64,000 bases of DNA, taken from assembly GCA_038025085.1 (NCBI GenBank), contig CM076152.1:26310001-26374000 (forward strand). Reading direction: 5' to 3'. Shown here piece after piece: positions 55,065 to 64,000 of this stretch. The DNA is from Tetragonia tetragonoides. Taxonomy: Eukaryota; Streptophyta; Magnoliopsida; Caryophyllales; Aizoaceae. The translations under genes were made by a program, and so were the position numbers. The notes under the pieces are model-generated. The model ran no database searches and was not told where the DNA came from. It was given only the letters and a program-made list of their open reading frames with translations. How positions within the stretch are numbered: the first letter of the stretch is position 1; each line of letters opens with the position of its first letter.

Positions 55065-56571
55065 CCTCACGCACACACTCTCTTTCTCACCTCCATTGCT
55101 GTCGCCCCTTCGCTGAAGAACACCAGGCCACCACCAGGTGAGCCGCTCCCCCTTCTCTCTCTTTCTTCCCCTCTCCCTCGCTCTCCTGTTCTCTCTCCCC
55201 CATCCCCTGTTTTGCGAGGCCAAGGCTGTCGAGCAGCTGCCACGCTTGGGTGGTCGCCGGCAGGCGGCCGACGCCGTGGAGGCCCTGTGGCCCCCTCTCT
55301 CCCCTTCAGTTTCTCTCTCTCTCTCGCTCTCGGTTGCTCTCTCTCCCTCTCTCGCAAATGATGTTTAATTATGGCGATGTTGAATTTCTAATATTATTAT
55401 GATATAATAATATGTGCTATTTGGAATGGGATATTATTGAGTGCTAATGAGCACCTAGTATGTTTGTTAGATGTTATTTGTGAAAGTGTAATTTTTGGAT
55501 ATCATTATTTACTGCCGAAGTGCTGCCAAAATTTCGTTAGACATATATAAAGCATGATTATTGTTAATATGCCTTTATGTCATTATGCGTTATTATTATT
55601 CATTATCATGAGCATGAAATGAAGTAGTATGTCGTGGTCTCGTTGTACCACTAGGTCAATCAATGCAAGTATCTGAATTGAATTAAATGAGAATAAGACT
55701 CCTAATGGATCCCTAGGAGTAGTCGAGCTATCGAGACTTATCTAATTGATATAGTCTAGGGATGCGTGATTTCCAAGTTACTTTTATGGACACCTCGTAG
55801 GGTGTTCGGGACGAATCATTCCCCATTGTTTAATTCTCTACATATCGATTATTATGTTAGAGGTAGTGTGAGTATACACTAGAGTAAGTCCATGGCATGT
55901 CTATATCTATTTATGAACAGTATGGGTAATCGCTGTTCTATTCGCTCTCTTATTTCTCTAATCAAGATGGTTTATCTATTTGTGTTCGAATGATCACTAA
56001 TATAAGAATTGCATGTAATTGGATGTTGAGTATGCGTGTGCTTGATTGTATGACTACTTATGCATGCAAATGAATTTGAATACTTCTAAAACCCAGGTAA
56101 GGTTTGCGAAAGTGTTTTTACTTGCAATGGTCGACGTTTATTCAGTTTATCTGATTTTTGTTTTCTTTTGTTTCTTCTCTTTTTCTTCTGTACCTTGTTT
56201 CCGTCACGAAAACCAAAGTGCAGGTGTAGCTGAGTGAGGACGATTTGCTAAAAGGTTGATGTTGGCCGTTTCTTTAGAACTTTTGATTATTGGTTACTTT
56301 GGATTATTTTGGATTTTGGTTTGTGCCCTTGAAGGCAAAGTTGTAATAAAACTATAATGGACTTAAGACCGCTGATAGACAACTCTGATAATTATGTTTA
56401 ATTTGTTTAGATGCTTTCTTTGCACCTAGTTTTCCTTTCTGTTTAGCATTTACTCCTTAGCGATAAATGTTGCAGTAACGCCTTTGGATTTGTGACGGTT
56501 CGGCGGTGTCGAGTCGTGGATAATGACGTTGATAGTTTCCAGGAAATCATTGCGAATTCGGGGGTGTTACA
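54495..56571 (+). mobile_element. Family A LTR L5 (internally deleted)
   Basis: TGTGATACCCC to GGGGTGTTACA, 2077 bp. A deletion of about 0.66 kb joins 'ctctcgcaaa' to 'tgatgtttaatt' near 55357. It includes a long CT run. Its 3' end faces L6 head-on across 17 bp. Confidence 0.9.
54990..55062. repeat. (CT)n microsatellite in L5
   Basis: 73 bp of uninterrupted CT repeat, accounting for the spurious Ser-Leu repeat reading frames here. Confidence 0.92.
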
Positions 56572-56588
56572 CCTCCCCTGATACCATT
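56572..56588 (-). promoter_or_regulatory. Inverted primer binding site between L5 and L6
   Basis: The minus strand reads AATGGTATCAGGGGAGG, the PBS of the minus-strand copy whose LTR is L6. It is followed directly by the end of plus-strand L5. Confidence 0.75.
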
Positions 56589-58669
56589 TGTAACACCTCC
56601 CAATTCGCAACGATTTCCTGGAAACAATTAATCATACAATCAAGCACACGCATACTCAATATTCAATTACATGCAATTCTTGCTTTAGTTATCATTCAAA
56701 CACAAATAGATAAACCATCTTGATTAGAGAAATAGGAGAGCGAATAGAACAGCGATTACCCATACTGTTCATAGATAGATATAGACATGCCATGGACTTA
56801 CTCTAGTGTATACTCACACTACCTCTAACATAATAATCGATATGTAGAGAAATAAACAATGGGGAATGATCCATCCCGAACACGCTACGAGGTGTCCATA
56901 AAAGTAACTTGGGAATCACGCATCCCTAGACTATATCAGTTAGATAAGTCTCGATAGCTCGACTACTCCTAGGGATCCATTAGGAGTCTTATTCTCATTT
57001 AATTCAATTCACATACTTGCATTGATTGACCTAGTGGTACTATGAGACCACGACATGCTTCTTCATTTCATGCTCATGATAATGAATAATAATAACGAAT
57101 AATGACATAAAGGCATATTAACAATAATCATGCTTTATATATGTCTAACGAAATTTCGGCAACACTTCGGCAGTAAATCATGATATCCAAAAATTACACT
57201 TTCACAAATAACATCCAATAAACATACTATACCTAGGTGCTCATTAACACTCAATAATATCCCATTCCAAATTGCACATATTATTATATCATAATAATAT
57301 TAGAAATTCAATATCGCCATAATTAAACATTAATTAGCATATGAACTAATTAATTAACGAAACTTTATAATCTCATCAAACTCATTATAAATCATATTTA
57401 CAGAGAAGAATACAATTCATATTCTCATAACTAACAACGATATAATTTAATCATGCTTAGCATATTAAATTCTCCAATAATTATCAATTAGCACATAACA
57501 CATCAAAATAGTTTTGATGGGGCTTTGAAAAGAGGTAGGCACAATCACTTACCTAATAAACGCTCACTTAGCAGTAGGTGACTTGACTAATCACAACCCG
57601 ATCACGCTTGTTCGTTTGGTTCTAATTAAAAACAATTACCGAGACATAATTAGTAATTACGAAAATCCAAATAGTACTGAAACCGTAAACTAATATTTTT
57701 ATTAAATTTTTTCATTTATTCCAACCAATCTAGGCTTTTGAAAATCCGGATTCGGACTCCGAACGAGTACAGAAAAATACAAACAATTATTGAAAAATAC
57801 TGAAAATACAAAATTAATTAAAACAAAAATATTAAATTTGAAACCCTAACTTATTGTGCAAGTCTCGACCACGGTCACCCACAAGGGGACCCATGGTCGG
57901 AACCATCAGCACCCAGGAGAGAGAAAGAGAGAGAATTTGCGAGAGAGGGAGAGAGTGCAAACGAGAGCGAGAGAGAGAGACTGAAGAGAAGAGTGGCGAC
58001 GGGCAAAGCCCTGCCGCGTCGGCCACCCGCCGGAGACCATCCAGGCGAGGCGGTGGCGCGATAGCCACGTAACAGAAAAACAGGGGACGGGGGAGAGAGG
58101 AAGAAAGAGAGAGAAAGAAAGAGAGAGGAGAGGGGAGCGACTCACCTGGTGGTGGCCTGGTGTTCTCCGGCGAAGGGGCGGCAACAATGGAGGAGAGAGA
58201 GAGTGTGTGCGTGAGGCCGAGAGAGAAGAAAGAGAGAGAGAGAGAGTGTGTGTGTCGTTTGTGAGGAGAGAGAGAGAGAGAATTGGGTTTTTGGCTCAGT
58301 TCTGTAAACTAATCAACTGACCCATCTCTTTGCTTATATAGGTGCCAGTCAAGGAAAGTCAAACCCTACTAGAATTAGGATTATTTTCAGATTTAATAAT
58401 TAATTAAAACAAAATTAAAACTAATTAAGTGCAAATTAAAGCTAATTAAAACACTTTGAATAACCTCATTCATATACAAAAATCATTTTAATTAAGTCCC
58501 TCAATTTGATAATTATAAATCCCGAAATTCCGATAATAATAATTAATATTATTATTGCTTAATTTGAGTAAATCGAATCGTTAAATAAATAAACGAGTTA
58601 AATCTCCGAAACTATTTATAAATGAATTGTAATCGATATTATAATTATAGAAAGTATTGGGGTATCACA
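56589..58669 (-). mobile_element. Family A LTR L6 (internally deleted)
   Basis: TGTAACACC on the plus strand to GTATCACA, 2081 bp, minus orientation. About 0.5 kb is missing after the first 30 bp or so ('tttcctggaaac/aattaatcatacaatc'). A TATA-like 'gcttatatagg' lies near 58331. Confidence 0.9.
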
Positions 58670-58913
58670 GTCTACCCTCCTTAAAAGAAGTTTCGTCCCG
58701 AAACTTGAAACATGAAGTAATCACTTCTCAACGACGAAACGAGTTTACCCATACGAATGTATAAAACGATTTTAGGACAACGACAATGCAATGCGTGTAC
58801 TACGGTTGTGATCTAAGTCGATTAGCAATGCAGCATGCAATGCTAGAACATGCAACTCGTGCAAAGCGGTAAACAAAACCCGAAACTACTAGGTGTGGCA
58901 TTCTACCCTCCTT
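58670..58913 (-). promoter_or_regulatory. Duplicated polypurine tract before L6
   Basis: AAGGAGGGTAGA(C) next to the LTR (58670-58682) and AAGGAGGGTAGAA at 58901-58913, minus strand. Confidence 0.7.
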
Positions 58914-58935
58914 AAAAAGGGTTTCGTCCCGAAAC

Positions 58936-59571
58936 TCAAATGGAATTAGTACCTTCGAGAAAGAGTTCTGGGTACTTCTCGCGCATCATGGATTCAGCTT
59001 CCCATGTTGCCTCTTCTTGACCATGACGGGACCAAATAACTTTCACAATCGGAATGGTCTTTGTACGAGTCGAGCGCTCTTTGCGGTCAGCGATCTCGAT
59101 CGGACGTTCCTCACACGTCATGCTCTCGTCAAGTTCGATCGTTTCAGGTTGAACGACATGAGTTGGATCATGTACGTATCGCTTCAGTTGAGAGATGTGA
59201 AAGACATTGTGGACTTTCTCAAGTTCCACAGGTAAAGCTAAACGATAAGCAACTTCACCAATTCTCTCTAGGATTTCATAAGGTCCAATGTAATGAGGAC
59301 TCGGTTTCCCCTTACTACCAAAATGCTTAACGCCCTTGGTAGGAGATACTCGCAAAAGTACCTTACTTCCTACCTCAAATTCTTCAGGTCTACGACCTCT
59401 ATCTGCATATGATTTCTGGCGATCTTGTGCACTTCGCATCTTCGTCTGAACCACCTTCACAATGTCGACAGTCTGTTGGATCATCTCAGGACCCAAAACT
59501 GCAGTCTCGCTAGTGTCGTTCCAACATACAGGCGATTTACACTTCCTTCCATACAGGGCTTCAAATGGGCG
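58936..59571 (-). pseudogene. pol: Family A pol C-terminal remnant: integrase end and chromodomain
   Basis: Open for 186 codons from 59496 and traceable to about 59571. It contains the integrase C-terminal region (FEVGSKVLLRVSPTKGV, YIGPYEILERIGEV, KVHNVFHISQLKRYV) and an intact-looking chromodomain (IAD or ITD-RKERSTRTK, VIWSRHGQEEATWEAE), with a stop at 58936. At 59571 it is joined directly to the 5' leader of the outer element, so everything from ORF0 to mid-integrase is deleted. Confidence 0.87.
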
Positions 59572-59631
59572 TGTACGTATGATGAGATTATGAAGATACC
59601 ATTTGATAGGTGCTCCAACTTTGATACCATT
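59572..59631 (-). promoter_or_regulatory. Outer family A element: PBS and leader stub
   Basis: The minus strand starts AATGGTATCAAAGTTGG directly after L7, followed by about 45 bp of leader. A second 'aaatggtatc' lies near 59600. 'cttcataatctcatc' is shared with the A3 leader (33512 onward). Confidence 0.7.
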
Positions 59632-62026
59632 TGTAACACCCCTGAATTCGCAACGATAACCTGGGAACTATCGACGTCACTATCCACGACTAGACACCGC
59701 TGAACCGTCACGGACCCAAGGGTAGTTACTGCAACATTTATCGCTAAGTAGTAAATGCTAAGCAGAAAGGAAAATTAGGTATCAAAGGAAGCATCTAAAC
59801 AAATTAACATAAATATCAGAGTTGTCTATCAGCGGTCTTAAGTCCATTATAGTTTTATTACAACTTTGCCTTCAAGGGCACAAACCAAAATCCCAAATAA
59901 TCCAAAGTAACCAACAATCAAAAGTTCTAATGCCACGGCCCACATTTAACTTTCTATCAAACCTTCCTCACTCAGCTACACCTGCACTTTGGTTTTCGTG
60001 ACGGAAACAAGGTACAGAAGAAAAAGAGAAGAAACAAAAGAAAATGAAAATCAGATAAACTGAATAAACGTCGTCCATACCCAGTAAAAACACTTTAGCA
60101 AACCTTACCTGGGTTTTAGAAGAATCATTGAAATTCATTTTCATGCACAAGTAGTCATACAATCAAGCACACGCATACTCAATATTCGATTACATGCAAT
60201 TCTTGCTTTAGTGATCATTCGAACACAAATAGATAAACCATCTTGATTAGAGTAATAAGAGAGCGAATAGAACAGCTATTACCCATACTGTTCATAGATA
60301 GATATAGACATGCCATGGACTTACTCTAGTGTATACTCACACTACCTCTAACATAATAATTGATATGTAGAGAAATAAACAATGGGGAATGATCCGTCCC
60401 GAACACACTACGAGGTGTCCATAAAAGTAACTTGGGAATCACGCATCCCTAGACTTCATCAATTAGATGAGTCTGGATAGCTCGACTACTCCTAGGGATC
60501 CATTAGGAGTCTTATTCTCATCTAATTCAATTCACATACTTGCATTGATTGACCTAGTGTTACAACGAGACCACGAAATACTACTTCATTTAATGCTCAT
60601 GATAATGAATATTAATAACGATAATGACATAAAGGCACATTAACTATAATCATGCTTTACATACGTCTAACGAAACTTCATAATCTCATCATACTCATTA
60701 TAAATCATATTTACAGCGAAGAATATAATTCAAATTCTCATAACTAACGACGATATAATTTAATCATGCTTAGCATATTAAATTCACAAATAATTATCAA
60801 TTAGCACATAACACATCAAAATAGTTTTGATGGGACTTTGGAAAGAGGTAGGCACAATCTCTTACCTAACAAACGCTCACTTAGTAGTAGGTGACTTGAC
60901 TGTTCACAACCCGATCACGCTTGTCCGTTTGGTCCTAATTAAAAACAATTATCGAGACGTAATTAGTAATTACGAAAATCCAAACAGCATTGAAACTGTA
61001 AACTAATATTTCTATTAAATTCCCTGATTTATTCCAACTAATCTAGGCTTTTGAAAATCCGGAATCGGACTCCGAACGAGTACAGAAAAATATAAACAAT
61101 TATTGAAAAATACTGAAAATACGAAATTAATTAAAACGAAAATATTAAATTCGAAACCCTAACTTATTGTGCAAGTCTGGACCACATTCACCCACAAGGG
61201 GACCCATGGTCGGACCCATCAGCATTATCACCACCCACCTGACCACCGTGGTCAGTGATGGTGGCTCGCCGGCGACCGGCGGCCAGGAGAGAGAAAGAGA
61301 GAGAATTTGCGAGAGAGGGAGAGAGAGCAAACGAGAGCGAGAGAGAGAGACTGAAGAGGAGAGAGGCGACGGGCAAAGCCCAGCCGCGTCGGCCACCCAG
61401 GCTGGCGGTCGCGCGACAGCCACGAACCAAAAAAAAACAGGGGACGGGGGAGAGAGAACAGGGGCGCGAGGGAGAGGGGAAGAAAGAGAGAGAAAGAAAG
61501 AGAGAGGAGAGGGGAGCGACTCACCTGGTGGTGGCCTGGTGTTCTTCGGCGAAGAGGCAGCAGCAATGGAGGAGAGAGAGTGTGTGTGCGTGAGGTTGAG
61601 AGAGAAGAAAGAGAGAGAGAGAGAAAGAGAGAGAATTGGGTTTTCGGCTCAGTTCTGTAAACTGATTAGTTGACCCATCTCTTTGCTTATATAGGTGCCA
61701 GTCAAGGAAAGTCAAACCCTACTAGAATTAGGATTATTTTTCAGATTTAATAATTAATTAAAACACAATTAAAACTAATTAAGTGCTAATTAAAGCTAAT
61801 TAAAACAGTATGAATAACCCTCATTCATATGCAAAAATCATTTTAATTAAATCCTTCACTTTGATAATTATAAATCCCGAAATTCCCATAATATAATTAA
61901 TATTATAATTATGGCTTAATTTGAGTAAATCGAATCGTTAAATAAATACACGATTTAAATCTCCGAAACTATTTATAAATGAATTATAATCGATATTATA
62001 ATTATAGAAAATATTGGAGTATCACA
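59632..62026 (-). mobile_element. Family A LTR L7 (outer 5' LTR)
   Basis: TGTAACACCCC to GGAGTATCACA, 2395 bp, minus orientation, flanked on the right by CATTG. About 0.23 kb is missing near 60670, where the intact copy L1 has TAACGAAA at both break points (8-bp repeat). It pairs with L1 as the LTRs of the original insertion. Confidence 0.92.
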
Positions 62027-62031
62027 CATTG
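62027..62031. repeat. Target site duplication CATTG, right copy
   Basis: CATTG directly follows the LTR terminus GTATCACA and matches 20197-20201. Confidence 0.92.
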
Positions 62032-62759
62032 TCAGCATATCTCTGGAGGAACAATGTGAATAGGTCTTCCAATTTTTCCAGTTTTTGGGTGGGCCATTTG
62101 AAGAACCAGGCCCTGGCAGCAGGATCCAAGGTTTGGGGAAAGAGGTGAACATATAGTTCTTGTTCAATACCTCTAAGGCCCAATGTAGTAGTAAAAGCTC
62201 TAATGTGATTGCGTGGATCGTCGGTTCCTTTGAAGGTGGGAACTCCAGGCATGGAAAACTTAGTGGGCAACTTTCCCTTAATGTGGGGAGCATAGCCTTC
62301 TAAATTGATGATCATGTCATTGAAGCCATGACTCTTGCCTAGGACGGATTCAAGCCTGTTCAGCTTGGCTTGAAGCTCTTGGACCTCTTTAGTGGAGGGT
62401 TCGGCCTTTTCCTCATTGAGTTTGGGCTCATCATCATCCTTAGTCGTGGGATCCAACTTGGCGACACGGGCTTCCATATCAGTGAATCTAACATTCATGG
62501 CGACCATTTGGGCTAAAAGGTCATCCATCTTTTGGTCAGCGGTTCTCTCACCGTCTCCCAACATGGAGGACGTAGGTGAATAGGGTGGTGAGGCTTGAGG
62601 TGACAATGGCGGGGTACAAAGGTAATCGAGCCAAACAGGGCCCACAAACTGTGCTTGTGGTGAAGGTTCGAACGAAAACTTGTGGACTAACCTCTTGCTG
62701 GACTCGTCTCTCTCCCACTCTCTAGGACCAGGATCTCTACTTCTACCAATTCTGGACAT
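62032..62759 (-). pseudogene. gag: B1 gag, N-terminal part (upstream of the 41.8-kb insertion)
   Basis: The ATG at 62759 (MSRIGRSRDPGPREWE) is followed by a Pro-rich stretch, two heptad-like coiled-coil segments (QMVAMNVRFTDMEARVAKL, VQELQAKLNRLESVLGK) and the capsid-type retrotransposon gag domain (MPGVPTFKGTDDPRNHIRAF, DPAARAWFFKWPTQKLEKL), ending LQRYADN at the target duplication. It is open for its whole length. The frame continues correctly into 20196-19478 when the insertion and one CATTG are removed. Confidence 0.88.
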
Positions 62760-63761
62760 AAGAAAGGCCCGTTTAAGAAAATAGAAAATAAATGGGAACC
62801 TCCACGTAAAAAAAGAGTTTATATTTTAAAACAAATATGGGAAAAGAATCTAGCACTAATCCTCAACATGTTGATCTTTTGGGTAAGACCCGATTTTATG
62901 TAAATAGCATATTCTAGTCAATGATCTTTCGACTTTATTAGAATAACAAATACTCTTGACTTGCATATGGGATGAAATTCCCTAATTTAAGGAACAGATA
63001 TACTGTTCACTTGCATATGGAATAAAATTGGACTCTTTTCTTTTATTTGGTGAAAGATCATTGTCGTGAATATATTATTTACATGCAATCTAATTTTTAT
63101 GGAAAGGAATTTGTTCCTAACATGGTCACTAGCATCATCAGAGTCATACAGGGACTCTACTTCCTAAAAAGATAAGATCCTAGACTCTATTTGTAAACTT
63201 GACAAAACGTACAAGCAAACAACATGAAAACCTTCCCTAAGCAAGACTCAATAAAAGAATCCTAAAGGGGAATCTAGTCCTAATATTCTATGGAAACTAA
63301 TCACATAGCAAGGAAACAATTAATAATAATATGGCAAGTAATACAATTAGCACCTTGATATGGACTATGGGACATAATACAATAGTTTGACACAATCTAT
63401 GGTTGGATAAGGTAACCCATGACCGGATGCGTTTTGTCATCTATGGGGTGCATAGTAAAACTAGACGTACCGTTTTAGACATCTCGAATGGAAACATGTA
63501 AATGTCATGGGGTGGAATACGACTATGTGCAAAGGTAATTCGGACCGAGTGGGTCACTGGCCTAAGTCATAGACAATATTCCGAAGGGTAAATCCTGTTT
63601 ATGGAGGGGTGACGTCTTTCTACATCTTGCGATGATAACGCATGCAGTATGAATGATATGGATGCAAGAGCAAAGAAAATAAACACATACGGTAATTGAA
63701 CCAAATAGCTAAAATAAATTATTGACATGGATAAATGTTCGAATTACATCCTCTTATTAAG
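62760..63761 (-). other. B1 5' leader (about 1 kb)
   Basis: Untranslated region between the PBS and gag, AT-rich, with no supported ORF. A loosely repeated 'cttgcatatggratraaatt' occurs twice (near 62960 and 63010). Long leaders are usual in Tat-type elements. Confidence 0.65.
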
Positions 63762-63779
63762 TCCCCAGTGAAGTCGCCA
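63762..63779 (-). promoter_or_regulatory. B1 primer binding site
   Basis: One base inside the LTR end, the minus strand reads TGGCGACTTCACTGGGGA, complementary to a tRNA 3' end (terminal CCA). It differs from the tRNA-iMet type used by families A and C and resembles the PBS style of Tat/Ogre elements. The tRNA isoacceptor is not assigned. Confidence 0.65.
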
Positions 63780-63780
63780 C

Positions 63781-64000
63781 TGTAAGAACCCTCGCCTTTC
63801 CGGCGCGTTTTTGATTTTTAGTTCGAATTAATGATTCTTAAATATATGCCGCATGCGATTCAAATTAATTATAAAGAACAATAATTTGCAAATAAGAAGC
63901 CGCTACCAATTTTTAAGAAAAAAATTGGAAACCATCAAAAGTGCATCCAATCCCTATTGGGAATTGACTCATGCCCATGGGGGCTAATTATTGAGTACGG
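63781..64000 (-). mobile_element. B1 5' LTR, first 220 bp seen (continues beyond the window)
   Basis: Begins TGTAAGAACCCTCGCC and is colinear with 2951-3170 with scattered substitutions. Confidence 0.92.

Larger units (their letters stand above)
20202..62026 (-). mobile_element. Family A (Tekay-type chromovirus) composite, 41.8 kb, inserted in B1 gag
   Basis: Bounded by family A LTR ends and a perfect CATTG duplication, so it entered as one element whose outer LTRs are L7 (5', 59632-62026) and L1 (3', 20202-22827), both minus strand. Content between them: minus internal region (22828-29086), a head-to-head junction at 29087, a plus-strand chain (29087-56571) with shared LTRs, then minus-strand L6 and an internal remnant. 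The lineage call rests on the C-terminal chromodomain, RT with [11 protein letters not shown], two Gag zinc knuckles and long LTRs (about 2.6 kb) with TGTGATACCCC and GGGGTGTTACA ends. No target duplications were found for the inner LTRs, which favours recombination over separate insertions. Confidence 0.88.
2951..64000 (-). mobile_element. Tat-type Ty3/gypsy retrotransposon B1 (host of all later insertions; 5' LTR runs off the window)
   Basis: Minus-strand element in this order: 5' LTR (63781 onward), PBS (63762-63779), about 1 kb leader, gag (62759-62032 and 20196 down to about 19478), protease, RT, RNase H, archaeal-type second RNase H, integrase (to about 14283), antisense genes, 3' UTR, PPT and 3' LTR (2951-4448). 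The dual RNase H and the CX2HX4HX4C Gag knuckle point to the Tat lineage. With the 41.8-kb and 3.5-kb insertions removed it would be roughly 17 kb, within the range of large Tat/Ogre-like elements. It is inserted into another family B copy (the B2 antisense gene). The left flank is 'ggggt', but its duplicate lies outside the window. Confidence 0.88.

Noticed and set aside
54930..55361. Long Leu/Ser-repeat reading frames and their Arg/Glu mirror frames in the LTRs (also near 21922-22530, 31310-31774, 45981-46401, 57832-58187 and 61145-61673)
   Set aside because: They are translations of the CT/GA-rich R-U5 of the family A LTR. They change length with the microsatellite and show no conserved protein signal.

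Overview
The window is flowering-plant nuclear DNA (probably eudicot; species not identifiable from sequence alone) made almost entirely of nested LTR retrotransposons. I found no conserved single-copy host gene, rRNA, tRNA or CRISPR array. Evidence for a plant: Ty3/gypsy elements of the plant Tat, Tekay (chromovirus) and CRM (chromovirus) types, initiator-tRNA-Met-like primer sites, plant-type introns, and antisense genes of the plant mobile domain (PMD)/aminotransferase-like family.

Layout. (1) 1-2950: scraps of family A LTR (two pieces in opposite orientation), then an LTR and antisense-gene fragment of an older Tat-type copy, B2. (2) 2951 to beyond the right edge: a large Tat-type element, B1, on the minus strand. 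It runs from its 5' LTR (63781 to beyond 64000), through PBS, leader, gag, protease, RT, RNase H, a second archaeal-type RNase H and integrase (ending near 14283), to two plus-strand (antisense) intron-containing PMD-like genes (9087-11701 and 12314-13860). A 3' untranslated region with a 67-bp tandem repeat follows, then the 3' LTR (2951-4448). B1 is itself interrupted twice: by a probable Tekay-type solo LTR (5200-8712) that carries a non-autonomous Mutator-like transposon (6020-7401, 9-bp target duplication), and by a 41.8-kb family A composite (20202-62026).

(3) The composite sits inside B1 gag and is bounded by LTR termini and a perfect 5-bp target duplication CATTG. Removing it with one CATTG restores the gag reading frame. 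Family A is a Tekay-type chromovirus with about 2.6-kb LTRs. The composite holds seven family A LTRs (L1-L7). From left to right: a minus-strand LTR and nearly complete internal region (20202-29086); a head-to-head junction; a plus-strand tandem chain of internal regions sharing LTRs (29087-56571); a 17-bp gap; then a minus-strand LTR, a small internal remnant and the outer LTR (56589-62026). (4) Inside one family A RT gene lies a complete, younger CRM-type chromovirus, C (36074-41885), with two 661-bp LTRs, TSD CTGAT and a 1094-codon pol frame.

Function. No element looks autonomous: stops, frameshifts, deletions or lost catalytic residues were seen in every gag-pol. Three points stand out. 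Family A carries an extra acidic ORF of about 330 codons (ORF0) between the 5' LTR and gag, and both ORF0 and gag begin just after consensus 3' splice sites, while the LTR holds consensus 5' splice sites. The Tat element carries two separate antisense PMD-like genes with plant introns. The composite holds a tandem and inverted LTR array, including two LTRs facing each other across 17 bp.
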